Notes: generated by a model from the letters alone, not told the origin. Positions 1 through 8,329 are shown, counted from the stretch's first letter. The stretch is DNA of 64,000 nucleotides from Amycolatopsis sp. QT-25 (GCF_029369745.1 NZ_CP120210.1:2170001-2234000); one strand, 5' to 3'. Translations and numbers: made by a program.

Positions 1-343
1 CACCACCGCCCGCGCCGCCGCCAAACAAGCCCGCCGCGCCCACGTCCCCGAAGTCGCCGAACCCGCCACCACCCGCGAACTCGCCGAACTCGCCCAGACC
101 GTTTCCCGCGCACTCGTCCTCGAATCCGGCATCACCACCCGCCTCACCGAGATCGAACTCCCGGCACAGGGCGACATCCTCCTCGTCGTCGGCCCCGAAG
201 GCGGCATCACCGACGAAGAACTCGCCACCCTCACCGACGCCGGCGCCACCGCCATCCGGTTGGGCCCCACCGTTTTACGCACCTCCACCGCCGCCGCCGT
301 CGCACTCGGTGCACTCGGCGTTCTCACCGACCGCTGGAAGTGA
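1..343 (+). CDS. rsmE: RsmE, 16S rRNA (uracil-1498-N3)-methyltransferase, C-terminal part
   Basis: The 5' end lies outside the window, so only about 113 C-terminal residues are present, read from position 2 to the TGA at 341-343. The visible part is the SAM-binding trefoil-knot half of the SPOUT-fold RsmE family. It carries the GPEGGI signature followed by an acidic stretch, then RLGPTVLRTSTA, the family's LG-x-x-ILR-x-E/STA motif. The enzyme N3-methylates U1498 of 16S rRNA in assembled 30S subunits. The position upstream of phoH, ybeY and era agrees with the conserved actinobacterial ribosome-maturation neighbourhood. Identity is secure; the missing N-terminal PUA-like domain is only a window-edge effect. 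Confidence 0.93.
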   Translation, partial: TTARAAAKQARRAHVPEVAEPATTRELAELAQTVSRALVLESGITTRLTEIELPAQGDILLVVGPEGGITDEELATLTDAGATAIRLGPTVLRTSTAAAVALGALGVLTDRWK

Positions 344-634
344 AAAAACACCCCACCAATTTGCGGCGAGTTATGGCGCGATCACGCAAACAGCCGTTAC
401 TCTCGTTAACTGACGCGCAACACACGGTTTCGGCGCGCCACTGGGGATGAAGCCCGGTCGCGCGCGTGAATCCCCGCCGGGCACCTCCCCCCTCGGTCCG
501 GCGGAGCCGCGGCGGCGGTGGAGCGACCCCCAGGCTCCACCGCGCCGCGGCGTCTTCATTGGGGGGCTTCGCAAGTTCGCTTCGCTCATTGCTGCGTCCC
601 CCCAACCGCGCCGCGGCGCGGTTCCGCGTGTCTG

Positions 635-655
635 CCGGGGGGCCGAGCCCCCCGG
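635..655. repeat. GC hairpin with 8-bp perfect stem
   Basis: Arms CCGGGGGG (635-642) and CCCCCCGG (648-655) pair perfectly around a 5-nt loop. No T-run follows, so it is not a classical intrinsic terminator. It lies about 290 bases after the rsmE stop and could attenuate read-through; this is inference. Confidence 0.4.
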
Positions 656-804
656 ACCCCCCACGGTGCGTCCGGCGGCGGTTGGCGGCCACGCAGCAAA
701 GCGAAGCGTGCGTAGGGGACCGAGCGTGCGTAGGTCTTCGGTACCGGCATAGGGCCTGGCGGCCCTCGCCTGGTGGGGTGGGGGCGCGTCGGGAGTGGGC
801 GGGA

Positions 805-880
805 GTGAGTCGTCCGTCTGAGCACGTGAGTCGTCCGTTCCGTCACGCGTGTCGTCCGTTCCGTGCGTGTGTCGGCCATC
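805..880. repeat. 21-nt tandem repeat, 3.5 units (TCGTCCGT family)
   Basis: Units at 805-825, 826-846 and 847-867, plus a partial one at 868-880, share the shape GTGAGTCGTCCGTTCCGTCAC with a few substitutions. The core TCACGCGTGTCGTCC at 843-857 recurs exactly at 52710-52724 and in reverse complement at 52601-52615. It is therefore a dispersed element rather than chance low complexity. It ends about 35 bases before the HIT gene start. Confidence 0.7.
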
Positions 881-914
881 CGCTCATGGGGCGGCGTGGA
901 GATAGGGTGGGGGA

Positions 915-1265
915 ATGAGTGACGCGGAGACGTTGTTCGAGCGGATCATCGCGGGCGAGATCCCGTCCGACAAGGTGTACGAGGACGAGACGACCTATGC
1001 GTTCCGGGACATAGCGCCGCAGGCGCGGGTCCACGTGCTCGTGGTGCCGAAGAAGCGGTACCGGAACGTCGCCGAACTGGCCGCCGCGGACCCGCGGCTC
1101 CTCGCCGACGTGACCGCCACCGCCGAGAAGGTCGCGGAACTCGAGGGGATCGCCGAATCCGGGTACCGGGTGGTCTTCAACACCGACCGTGACGCCGGGC
1201 AGACCGTCTTCCACGTGCACGCGCACGTGCTCGGCGGCGAGCAGCTGGGTCATTTCGGACGGTGA
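915..1265 (+). CDS. HIT-family nucleotide-binding hydrolase (HinT-like)
   Basis: A 116-residue protein of typical HinT length. The histidine-triad motif HVHAHV lies near the C-terminus (H100, H102, H104), with the nucleophilic histidine in the usual H-x-H-x-H context, and the N-terminal ETLFERIIAGEIPS block is classic for the family. HIT proteins of this branch hydrolyse purine nucleoside phosphoramidates and aminoacyl-AMPs in the cytosol. The ATG at 915 follows a G-rich stretch (GGGTGGGGG) that can serve as a ribosome binding site. It sits 114 bases upstream of phoH. Family assignment is firm; the physiological substrate is not known from sequence. Confidence 0.92.
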   Translation: MSDAETLFERIIAGEIPSDKVYEDETTYAFRDIAPQARVHVLVVPKKRYRNVAELAAADPRLLADVTATAEKVAELEGIAESGYRVVFNTDRDAGQTVFHVHAHVLGGEQLGHFGR

Positions 1266-1379
1266 AGCGCGCGGCCTGCGGAAACCGACCTGCGTGCCGC
1301 CACCCGCAACCAGTAACATCGACCTTGTCCCTGTCGTTGAAAATCGCAGCGTAAGCGCAGGAAGTAGGCCCGAGGCCAC

Positions 1380-2462
1380 GTGGCCGGAACCGTACCGGGT
1401 GAAGCCGCCCGACCCGACGTTCCCGTGGACGTCACCGCGACGAAGGCCGACGAGGCCACGGTCGTCGAAGCGGCTCAGTCCCGATTCCCCATCCCCGACG
1501 CCGCCGCGCTCAGCCTGCTCGGCTCGAGGGACGAAAACCTCCGCGTCGCCGAAGAACTCCTCGCCGCCGACGTCCACGTCCGGGGCAACGAGGTCACCCT
1601 GACCGGCGCCCCCGCCGACGTCGCCTTCGCCGAACGTGTCTTCGCCGAACTCGTGACGCTCGCCGGGCGCGGCCAGCAGGTCGACCCGGCCACCGTCCGT
1701 CGCACCGTCGGCATGCTCTCCACCGGTGACCACGAGTCACCGGCCGAAGTGCTGAGCATGAACATCATCTCCCGGCGCGGCAAGACGATCCGGCCCAAGA
1801 CGCTCAACCAGAAGCGCTACGTCGACGCCATCGACAAGCACACCATCGTGTTCGGCATCGGCCCCGCCGGTACCGGCAAGACGTATCTCGCCATGGCCAA
1901 GGCCGTCCAGGCGCTGCAGGCCAAGCAGGTCACCCGCATCGTGCTGACCCGTCCCGCGGTCGAAGCGGGCGAGCGCCTCGGCTACCTGCCGGGGACGCTC
2001 AACGAGAAGATCGACCCGTACCTGCGCCCGCTCTACGACGCGCTGCACGACATGGTCGAGCCCGAGTCGATCCCGCGGTTGATGCAGGCGGGCACCATCG
2101 AGATCGCGCCGCTCGCGTACATGCGCGGCCGCACCCTCAACGACGCCTTCATCATCCTCGACGAAGCGCAGAACACCACGCCGGAACAGATGAAGATGTT
2201 CCTCACCCGGCTCGGGTTCGGCGCCAAGATCGTCGTCACCGGCGACGTCACCCAGGTCGACCTCCCCAGCGGCCAGAAGAGCGGCCTGCGGGTGGTCCGG
2301 GACATCCTCGAAGGTGTCGACGACCTGCACTTCGCCCAGCTCACCAGCCAGGACGTGGTGCGGCACAGGCTCGTCGGCGACATCGTCGACGCGTACGAGA
2401 AGTGGCAGGCGCTGCAGGACAGCCAGGACAAGGGCAACGGCTGGAAAGGTCAGCGGCGTTGA
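1380..2462 (+). CDS. PhoH-family P-loop ATPase (YbeZ-like)
   Basis: A 360-residue cytosolic protein. The first 120 residues form the KH-like N-terminal region of PhoH proteins. The RecD-like ATPase domain follows, with Walker A GPAGTGKT at residues 161-168 and the Walker B/DEAQ motif at 261-264. PhoH/YbeZ proteins are ATPases or RNA helicase-like factors that work with YbeY in rRNA maturation and stress; ybeY follows 127 bases downstream. The GTG at 1380 is chosen because AGGAAG lies upstream and the frame is full-length for the family. Whether it is phosphate-regulated cannot be seen; no Pho box was recognised. Confidence 0.92.
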   Translation: MAGTVPGEAARPDVPVDVTATKADEATVVEAAQSRFPIPDAAALSLLGSRDENLRVAEELLAADVHVRGNEVTLTGAPADVAFAERVFAELVTLAGRGQQVDPATVRRTVGMLSTGDHESPAEVLSMNIISRRGKTIRPKTLNQKRYVDAIDKHTIVFGIGPAGTGKTYLAMAKAVQALQAKQVTRIVLTRPAVEAGERLGYLPGTLNEKIDPYLRPLYDALHDMVEPESIPRLMQAGTIEIAPLAYMRGRTLNDAFIILDEAQNTTPEQMKMFLTRLGFGAKIVVTGDVTQVDLPSGQKSGLRVVRDILEGVDDLHFAQLTSQDVVRHRLVGDIVDAYEKWQALQDSQDKGNGWKGQRR

Positions 2463-2589
2463 GGAACGAAGACCCGACGCCCGAATCGACCAGAACGCGC
2501 GCGTTTTCGGCCGAAGGCCCCGCTGACGCGGAGGCGGGCCGGAGGTCTGGCTACGGAGCAGCGGTCGCGCGCACCATCGGGGATGAAAA

Positions 2590-3144
2590 ATGAGCATCGA
2601 GATCGCCAACGAATCCGGCGCGAACGTCGACGAGACGTCGATCGTGTCGGCCGCCCGCTTCGCGCTCGACAAGATGGAGGTCAGCCCGCTCGCCGAGCTG
2701 TCCATCCTGCTCGTCACCCTCGAGGTGATGGAAGACCTGCACGAACGGTGGATGGACCTGCCAGGGCCCACCGACGTGATGGCCTTCCCGATGGACGAGC
2801 TGGACTCGTCGCGCCGTCCCGACGCGCCCGACGCCTCACCCGCGCTGCTCGGTGACATCGTGCTGTGCCCGGCGTTCGCGAAGGACCAGGCCAAGACGGC
2901 CGGTCATTCGCTGATGGACGAGCTGCACCTGCTCACCACGCACGGCGTGCTGCACCTGCTCGGCTACGACCACGCCGAACCCGCCGAGGAACGCGAGATG
3001 TTCGGTCTGCAGAAGCGGATCCTCGGCGAGTTCCAGGCCGCCGTGGCCGCGCTCAACAAGCGCGACGCACAGCGTTCCGCGGACGACAGGCTCCTCGGCA
3101 CCGCCGGTCTCGACACGGTGCCCGCCGACGAATCCCCGGCCTAG
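2590..3144 (+). CDS. ybeY: YbeY endoribonuclease, 16S rRNA 3'-end maturation
   Basis: A 184-residue protein with the diagnostic zinc-binding motif [11 protein letters not shown], whose three histidines are H118, H122 and H128. The upstream [10 protein letters not shown] block matches the family's TDVLSFP motif. YbeY is a metal-dependent single-strand RNase for 16S rRNA maturation and quality control of 70S ribosomes. The C-terminal 35 residues after the core are a variable actinobacterial extension. The ATG at 2590 follows GGGGATGAAAA. The stop is 11 bases before the next gene, so the two are probably co-transcribed, in the conserved order phoH-ybeY-CBS protein-Cdd-like-era. Confidence 0.95.
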   Translation: MSIEIANESGANVDETSIVSAARFALDKMEVSPLAELSILLVTLEVMEDLHERWMDLPGPTDVMAFPMDELDSSRRPDAPDASPALLGDIVLCPAFAKDQAKTAGHSLMDELHLLTTHGVLHLLGYDHAEPAEEREMFGLQKRILGEFQAAVAALNKRDAQRSADDRLLGTAGLDTVPADESPA

Positions 3145-3155
3145 GCGGCGCCGAA

Positions 3156-4508
3156 ATGGGTAGTCCCACGGCCCTGCTGGTCATCGCCATCGCGCTGATC
3201 CTGCTCGCCGGGGTGTTCGCGGCCGCCGACGCGGCGGTCAGCACGGTCTCCAAGGCCCGCGCCGATGGCCTCGTCCGGCTCGGCCGCCCCGGCGCGCGGC
3301 AGCTCTCGCTGGTCATCGCCGAACGCCGCCGTCACATCAACCTGATCCTGCTGCTGCGGATGACCTGCGAGCTGACCGCCACCGTGCTGGTCACCGCCGA
3401 CGTCCTCCGCTGGATCCGGCCGCTGTGGCTCGCCATCGTCGTCGCCGCGGGGGTGATGGTCGTGGTGAGTTACGTGCTGATCGGAGTCGGCCCTCGCACC
3501 CTCGGCCGCCAGCACCCGTACCGGATCGGGCTCGTCGTCGCGGGACCCGTCCGCGTCCTCGGCTCGATCCTCGGCCCGCTCAGCAGGCTGCTGATCGTCC
3601 TCGGTAACGCGATCACCCCCGGCCGAGGCTTCCGCGAGGGCCCGTTCACCTCCGAAGTCGAGCTGCGTGAGCTGGTCGACCTCGCCCAGGAGCGCGGCGT
3701 CGTCGAGGAATCCGAACGCGAGATGATCCACTCGGTGTTCGAACTCGGCGACACCGTCGCGCGCGAGGTCATGGTGCCGCGCACGGAGATCGTCTGGATC
3801 GAGCACGACAAGACGGTGCGGCAGGCGCTCGCGCTGGCCCTGCGCACCGGCTTCACCCGGCTGCCCGTGATCGGCGACTCCGTCGACGACGTCGTGGGTG
3901 TGGTCAACATCAAGGACCTCATGCCCGCGTACATGGCCGAGGGCGGTTCGCACCGGTGGGTCGAGGAGCTGATGAACCCGGCGAGCTTCGTGCCGGACTC
4001 GAAGCGGCTCGACGACCTGCTCAAGGAGATGCAGGTCTCGCACAACCACATGGCGATCGCCGTGGACGAGTACGGCGGCACCGCCGGCCTGCTCACCATC
4101 GAGGACGTCCTCGAGCAGATCGTCGGCGAGATCACCGACGAATCCGACGCCGACGAGCGTCCCGAGGTCGAAGAACTCGAAAACGGCGCGGTCCGCGTCT
4201 CGTCCCGGCTCTCGGTCGACGACCTGGGCGAACTGTTCGGGATCGATCTCGAAGACCACGACGTGGAGACCGTGGGCGGACTGCTCGCCGAGCGACTGGG
4301 TAGGGTCCCGCTGCCGGGGGCCGAAGCCGAGGTCGCCGGACTTCGGCTGTTCGCCGAAGGCGGTAAGGACCGGCGCGGGCGGATGCGGATCACCACGGTG
4401 GTCGTCCACCCCGCCGACGCGGACGCGGTGACCGACGCGGCCTCTGGCAGGCGTCGGACCCGGGTCCCGCAGCCCGATGAAAGTGACAGGAGTGTCGAAC
4501 ATGCCTGA
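3156..4508 (+). CDS. CNNM/HlyC-CorC family membrane protein with CBS pair
   Basis: A 450-residue protein. The N-terminal ~150 residues are a DUF21/CNNM membrane domain with about four hydrophobic segments. Two CBS domains follow (VMVPRTEI...VGVVNIKDLM, then VDEYGGTAGLLTIEDVLEQIVGE in overlapping blocks), and a C-terminal CorC/HlyC transporter-associated domain comes last. Homologues take part in magnesium or cobalt efflux and homeostasis; older annotations call them hemolysins. The ATG at 3156 puts the first hydrophobic helix right at the N-terminus. Upstream in-frame starts would fall inside ybeY and add a hydrophilic arginine-rich shadow. It overlaps the next gene by 8 bases, which indicates an operon. 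Confidence 0.9.
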   Translation: MGSPTALLVIAIALILLAGVFAAADAAVSTVSKARADGLVRLGRPGARQLSLVIAERRRHINLILLLRMTCELTATVLVTADVLRWIRPLWLAIVVAAGVMVVVSYVLIGVGPRTLGRQHPYRIGLVVAGPVRVLGSILGPLSRLLIVLGNAITPGRGFREGPFTSEVELRELVDLAQERGVVEESEREMIHSVFELGDTVAREVMVPRTEIVWIEHDKTVRQALALALRTGFTRLPVIGDSVDDVVGVVNIKDLMPAYMAEGGSHRWVEELMNPASFVPDSKRLDDLLKEMQVSHNHMAIAVDEYGGTAGLLTIEDVLEQIVGEITDESDADERPEVEELENGAVRVSSRLSVDDLGELFGIDLEDHDVETVGGLLAERLGRVPLPGAEAEVAGLRLFAEGGKDRRGRMRITTVVVHPADADAVTDAASGRRRTRVPQPDESDRSVEHA

Positions 4509-4827
4509 GCTGGACGCCGAGGACCAGAAGCTGGTGACCCTGGCCAGGTCCGCGCGAGCCCGCACCCAGGCCGCCGAGGGCGCTGCCCTCCGCGACACCG
4601 ACGGCCGCACCTACGCGGCGAGCACGGTCGACCAGCCGTCGTTCCGACTCACCGCGCTGCAGGCCGCCGTCGCCGCCGCCGTTTCGAGCGGAGCCGAAGG
4701 AATCGAGGCCGCCGTCGTGGTCACCGCCGAAGGACTGCTCAAGGAAGCGTCCGTGCAGGCGGTGCGCGACATCGCCGAAGAGGCCCCGGTCTATCTCGCG
4801 GATCCCACCGGCAAGGTGCTGAACTGA
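4501..4827 (+). CDS. Cytidine-deaminase-fold protein without zinc ligands
   Basis: A 108-residue protein starting at an ATG that overlaps the preceding gene, with AGGAG 7 bases upstream. The order of elements resembles a cytidine deaminase: an A-L-R-D-x-D-G-R-x-Y strand, a Q-P-S-F-x-L-T-A-L-Q-A-A-V helix and a V-V-V-T strand. The catalytic signatures C/H-A-E and P-C-x-x-C are absent, and the protein contains no cysteine or histidine at all, so zinc-dependent deamination is excluded. The same slot next to era is filled by a conserved hypothetical protein in mycobacteria (Rv2365c, from memory). It overlaps era by one base. A structural or regulatory role in the era operon is inference. Confidence 0.8.
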   Translation: MPELDAEDQKLVTLARSARARTQAAEGAALRDTDGRTYAASTVDQPSFRLTALQAAVAAAVSSGAEGIEAAVVVTAEGLLKEASVQAVRDIAEEAPVYLADPTGKVLN

Positions 4828-5726
4828 TGGCCGAGCCGCACCGTTCCGGTTTCGCCTGTTTCGTCGGGCGGCCCAACGCGGGCAAGTCCACGCTGACCAA
4901 CGCGCTCGTCGGCAGCAAGGTGGCGATCACCTCCAGCAAACCGCAGACCACCCGGCACGCCATCCGCGGCATCGTCCACCGCGACGACGCCCAGCTCGTG
5001 ATCATCGACACGCCGGGACTGCACCGGCCGAGGACCCTGCTCGGCGAGCGGCTCAACGACATCGTCCACTCGACATGGTCCGAAGTGGACGTTGTCGGGC
5101 TTTGCGTGCCCGCCAACGAAAAAGTGGGTCCCGGTGACCGGTTCATCGCCGCCGAACTGAAGAAGATCGCCAAGCGTACCCCGGTGATCGGCGTCGTCAC
5201 CAAGACGGATCTCGTGAAACCCGAGCAGGTCGCCGAGCAGCTGCTCGCCCTGCAGGAGGTCATGGAGTTCGCCGAACTGATCCCGGTGTCCGCTGTCGAC
5301 GGGTTCCAGGTCGGCGCGCTCTCGGACCTGCTGGTACGGCACCTTCCCGAAGGCCCGCAGCTGTATCCGGGCGGCGAACTCACCGACGAGCCCGAACAGA
5401 CCCTGGTCGCCGAGCTGATCCGCGAGGCCGCGCTGGAGGGTGTCCGGGACGAGCTCCCGCACTCGATCGCCGTCACCGTCGAGGAAATGCTGCCGCACGA
5501 GGGCAGGGACGACATGATCGACGTGCACGCGTTCCTCTATGTGGAACGACCGAGCCAGAAGGGCATCATCCTCGGGCACAAGGGTGAGCGCCTCAAGGAC
5601 GTCGGCGCCCGCGCGCGTCAGCAGATCGAGGGGCTTCTCGGCACGAAGGTCTACCTCGACCTGCACATCAAGGTCGCCAAGGAGTGGCAGCGCGATCCCC
5701 GTCAGTTGCGACGACTGGGCTTCTGA
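4827..5726 (+). CDS. era: Era GTPase, 30S ribosomal subunit assembly factor
   Basis: 299 residues, typical for Era. G1 is GRPNAGKS at residues 14-21, G2 lies in the QTTR segment, G3 is DTPG at 61-64 and G4 is TKTD. The C-terminal KH domain carries GHKGERLKDVGARAR, which binds the 3' end of 16S rRNA. Era promotes late 30S maturation and couples it to cell-cycle and growth control. The ATG overlaps the previous stop (TGATG), so translation is coupled to the Cdd-like gene. The conserved neighbours phoH and ybeY act in the same pathway. Confidence 0.97.
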   Translation: MAEPHRSGFACFVGRPNAGKSTLTNALVGSKVAITSSKPQTTRHAIRGIVHRDDAQLVIIDTPGLHRPRTLLGERLNDIVHSTWSEVDVVGLCVPANEKVGPGDRFIAAELKKIAKRTPVIGVVTKTDLVKPEQVAEQLLALQEVMEFAELIPVSAVDGFQVGALSDLLVRHLPEGPQLYPGGELTDEPEQTLVAELIREAALEGVRDELPHSIAVTVEEMLPHEGRDDMIDVHAFLYVERPSQKGIILGHKGERLKDVGARARQQIEGLLGTKVYLDLHIKVAKEWQRDPRQLRRLGF

Positions 5727-5884
5727 CTGAACGGAATGTCTCGATTCGGTCGCGGAGACCGGTTGATGGTGTGGAACCGGACGGGTGACCTTAGAGTCTC
5801 AACCCTTGACTCCGGTGATCGCTGATCGGGCGGCGCGCGCCCGGGTCGTAGTTCCACATCTCATTCGTGAAGGGAAAGCGGTAA

Positions 5885-6220
5885 ATGACCGACAACCAGG
5901 GCCTGCCCAACTACTCCGGCGACCCTCAGGGCGGTGGCGGCTTCAACAACCCCGGCCCGCCGCCCAACAACAACCTGGTGTGGGCCATCCTCACCACGAT
6001 CCTGTGCTGCCTGCCCTTCGGGATCGTCGCCATCGTCAAGGCGAACCAGGTGAACACCCTCTGGGCGCAGGGCCAGCCCGCCGCGGCGCAGGAGGCGGCC
6101 AACGCCGCCAAGAAGTGGTCGATCATCGCCGCCATCGTCGGTGTCGTGATCGCCATCCTCTACGTTGTTCTCGTCGTCGCCCTGGGTGTCTTCTCGGCCG
6201 ACATGAACAACTACCGCTGA
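5885..6220 (+). CDS. CD225/dispanin membrane protein 1
   Basis: A 111-residue protein with a glycine/proline/asparagine-rich N-terminal tail (about 30 residues) and then a CD225 domain. The domain has a first hydrophobic segment with the double-cysteine CCLPFGIVAIVKA motif, an amphipathic loop with VNTLWAQG, and a second transmembrane helix near residues 80-104. CD225 is the domain of animal IFITM proteins; bacterial members are small double-pass membrane proteins of unknown function. The start follows a GAAGGGAAAG stretch. It is 158 bases after era and 25 bases before a paralogue, and opens a six-gene block of small membrane proteins. Confidence 0.85.
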   Translation: MTDNQGLPNYSGDPQGGGGFNNPGPPPNNNLVWAILTTILCCLPFGIVAIVKANQVNTLWAQGQPAAAQEAANAAKKWSIIAAIVGVVIAILYVVLVVALGVFSADMNNYR

Positions 6221-6245
6221 TCGAGGCGATCGAGGGGGAGACCTC

Positions 6246-6596
6246 ATGACCGACCAGTACCCGAACTACCCGCCCCCGGGCGGGCCTCCGCCGCAGCAGC
6301 CGTATTACGGTGGTATGCCGAACTACGGTCCCCCGCCGGACAACAACCTGGTGTGGGCCATTCTCTGCACGGTGTTGTGCTGCTTGCCGTTGGGTATCGT
6401 GGCGATCGTGAAGTCGAGCCAGGTGCAGACGTTGTGGTCACAGGGTTTCCACGCCGAAGCCCAGAAGGCCGCCGACGACGCGAAGAAGTGGTCCATGTGG
6501 GGAGCGATCGCCACCGGCGTTCTTTTCCTGCTGTACATCATCTTCATCGTGGTGATGGTCATCATCGGCGCGTCGGCGGGAAGCTTCACGCCGTGA
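6246..6596 (+). CDS. CD225/dispanin membrane protein 2
   Basis: A 116-residue paralogue of the preceding gene. The N-terminal tail is Pro/Tyr/Gln-rich with the repeat-like PNYPPPGG and PNYGPPPDNN. The CD225 domain has CCLPLGIVAIVKSSQV and a second hydrophobic helix around residues 85-110. GGGGGAG precedes the ATG by a few bases, a good ribosome binding site. Its TGA overlaps the GTG of the DUF2752 gene (GTGA), so the two are translationally coupled. Function is unknown; membrane location is clear. Confidence 0.85.
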   Translation: MTDQYPNYPPPGGPPPQQPYYGGMPNYGPPPDNNLVWAILCTVLCCLPLGIVAIVKSSQVQTLWSQGFHAEAQKAADDAKKWSMWGAIATGVLFLLYIIFIVVMVIIGASAGSFTP

Positions 6597-7045
6597 CGAC
6601 GTCCGTCTACACGGGATTCCCGGCGCGCGGGTTCACAGCACGGGCCCGCGCGCTGGGGCCACCCCTGGCCATCGCGGCAGGCGCCGGTCTCGGCTGCGTC
6701 GTCCTCTGGCTGGGTGATCCCACCACTCCCGGCGGGCCGCTTCCGGTCTGCCCCACGAAGTCGCTGCTGGGCATCGCCTGCCCCGGCTGCGGTGGCATGC
6801 GCATGGTCTACAGCGCGCTGCACGGGGACATTCCCGCCGCGCTGCACTACAACGCGGTGTCCTTCGTGGTCGTGCTGCTGCTCGTCTGGAGCACCGTCGC
6901 CTGGGCGGTGGGCAGACTTCGCGGCCGGGCCGTGAACAGCTGGCTGCACTGGCGCTGGACACCGCTCGCGTTCGGTGTCGTGTTCGTCGTCTGGTTCGTC
7001 ATCCGTAACCTGCCCTTCGCCCCGTTCACCTCGCTCTACGTCTGA
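6593..7045 (+). CDS. DUF2752 membrane protein
   Basis: 150 residues with a GTG start overlapping the previous stop. The family hallmark ACPGCGGMRMVYSALHGD lies near residue 60, preceded by CPTKSLLGI, and three to four hydrophobic helices are visible. DUF2752 proteins are small integral membrane proteins of unknown function that carry conserved cysteines on a membrane-proximal loop; they often sit beside CD225 or TM2 proteins in actinobacteria. Coupling to the CD225 gene suggests a joint complex, which is inference. Confidence 0.88.
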   Translation: MTTSVYTGFPARGFTARARALGPPLAIAAGAGLGCVVLWLGDPTTPGGPLPVCPTKSLLGIACPGCGGMRMVYSALHGDIPAALHYNAVSFVVVLLLVWSTVAWAVGRLRGRAVNSWLHWRWTPLAFGVVFVVWFVIRNLPFAPFTSLYV

Positions 7046-7192
7046 GTGCCGGGCCGAGGCCCGGATCGTCGGTGATACCGAGTACGCTCCCGCGCACCGG
7101 TCTGCTCGGTGTGTACCCATGCCGTACATTCAGCCCGGGTCGCCGCACGAGAACCCGTGCGCCAGGGGCGAGGAACCAGCGAGGGGATTTCG

Positions 7193-8329
7193 ATGACCAC
7201 TCCCTACGGCCGTCAGCCGCCGGGACAGCAGCCGCCGCCCGGGCCCCCGCCGGGGGAAGGGCAGCAGCAGCCGTTCGGACAGCCGCCGTCGGGAGAACAG
7301 CCCTCGCCGTTCGGGCGGCAGCAGGCTCCGCAGGGGGAGCAGTCTTCACCGTTCGGGCAGCCCCAGCAGTCGTCACCGTTCGGGCAGCAGCCGCAGCAAG
7401 CGGATCAGTCGTCGCCGTTCGGCGCGCCGCAGCAGCCGTTCGGACAGTCCGAGCAGTCTTCGCCGTTCGGCCAGGCCACGCAGTTCGGCCCGCGGACCGA
7501 CTACGCCCACTGGGGCCTGCGCGCGGGCGCGACCCTCATCGACTTCGGACCGATCGTCGTGCTCCCGATCATCGGCGGGATCATTTCGGCGGTGGGGCCG
7601 GAGACGCTCGGCCTGGTCATCGCCGGCCTCGGTTACCTCGCGGGATTCGGCTGGACCGTCTACAACCGGTGGATCCGGATGGGGACCACCGGCCAGTCGC
7701 TCGGCAAGAAGATCCTGAAGATCAAGCTCGTCCGCGAGAGCGACGGACAGCCGATCGGCCCGCTGATGGCCTTCGTCCGGGACCTGTGCCACAACCTCGA
7801 CGGCTGGATCTGCGGCCTCGGTTACCTCTGGCCGCTGTGGGACGGGAAGAAGCAGACGTTCGCCGACAAGATCCTCGGCACCGTCGTCGTGCCTGGCGAA
7901 GCCGTCGCGCCCGTGTCGGCACCGTTCGGTCAGCATCCCGGATTTCCCGCCCCGCCGACTTCTTCGCCGTCGTTCCCCGCGCAGTCCTCGCCGTTCGGCC
8001 AGCAGCCGCAGCAGCCGTCGCCGTTCGGCGCGCAGCAGCCTTCCCCGTTCGGGCAGCAGGCCCGGCAGCCGCAGCCGTTCGGGCAGCAGCCGTCCCAGCC
8101 GTTCGGTCAGCAGCCGCAGGGAACCGCGGCGCCGTCCCCGGAGTCCCAGCCTGGACCGGCCCTTGGCGAGTCCGAGCCGACGCAGGTCCTCCGTTCCGGG
8201 CAGCGGCCTCAGCAGGCGCCGTCCGTGTTCGACGAAGCCGAGCCGACGCAGAAGATCACCCCGGAGCAGCTGAGGCAGCAGTTGCCCGGAGCGGATGGGG
8301 CGAACGGGCCCGGCACACCGCAGCAGTGA
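7193..8329 (+). CDS. RDD-family membrane protein with FG-repeat disordered arms
   Basis: 378 residues. The N-terminal ~100 residues are Pro/Gln/Gly-rich with eight FG dipeptides, mostly as SPFGQ or QPFGQ. An RDD domain follows at about residues 100-240: the opening YAHWGLRAGATLIDFG, two or three membrane helices, and a GQSLGKKILKIKLVR segment. A second disordered arm has six more FG motifs, then two EPTQ motifs near the C-terminus. RDD proteins are poorly characterised; some act in ion or compatible-solute transport. The ATG at 7193 is preferred because AGGGGATTT precedes it and the DNA upstream codes for no membrane or repeat sequence. The C-terminal EPTQ sites resemble threonines phosphorylated by Ser/Thr kinases and read by FHA domains (inference). 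Confidence 0.85.
   Translation: MTTPYGRQPPGQQPPPGPPPGEGQQQPFGQPPSGEQPSPFGRQQAPQGEQSSPFGQPQQSSPFGQQPQQADQSSPFGAPQQPFGQSEQSSPFGQATQFGPRTDYAHWGLRAGATLIDFGPIVVLPIIGGIISAVGPETLGLVIAGLGYLAGFGWTVYNRWIRMGTTGQSLGKKILKIKLVRESDGQPIGPLMAFVRDLCHNLDGWICGLGYLWPLWDGKKQTFADKILGTVVVPGEAVAPVSAPFGQHPGFPAPPTSSPSFPAQSSPFGQQPQQPSPFGAQQPSPFGQQARQPQPFGQQPSQPFGQQPQGTAAPSPESQPGPALGESEPTQVLRSGQRPQQAPSVFDEAEPTQKITPEQLRQQLPGADGANGPGTPQQ

Larger units (their letters stand above)
344..914. other. Gene-free GC-rich spacer with hairpin and tandem repeat
   Basis: I find no convincing gene in these 571 bases. The open frames that exist here are arginine/proline-rich and overlap one another on both strands, as expected from GC-rich non-coding DNA. 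The stretch holds a strong hairpin at 635-655 and a 21-nt tandem repeat at 805-880. It separates rsmE from the HIT-protein gene and probably contains the promoter of the latter, but no clear -35/-10 pair stands out. Confidence 0.6.

Noticed and set aside
635-655. GC hairpin as rsmE terminator
   Set aside because: It is ~290 bases from the rsmE stop and lacks a T-tract; listed only as a hairpin.
805-880. CRISPR array
   Set aside because: Units are 21 nt without spacers of independent sequence and there are no cas genes; it is a direct tandem repeat.
344-914. Several overlapping open frames in the spacer after rsmE on both strands
   Set aside because: They are Arg/Pro/Gly-rich, overlap each other, lack ribosome binding sites and start within GC hairpins; typical GC-rich shadows.
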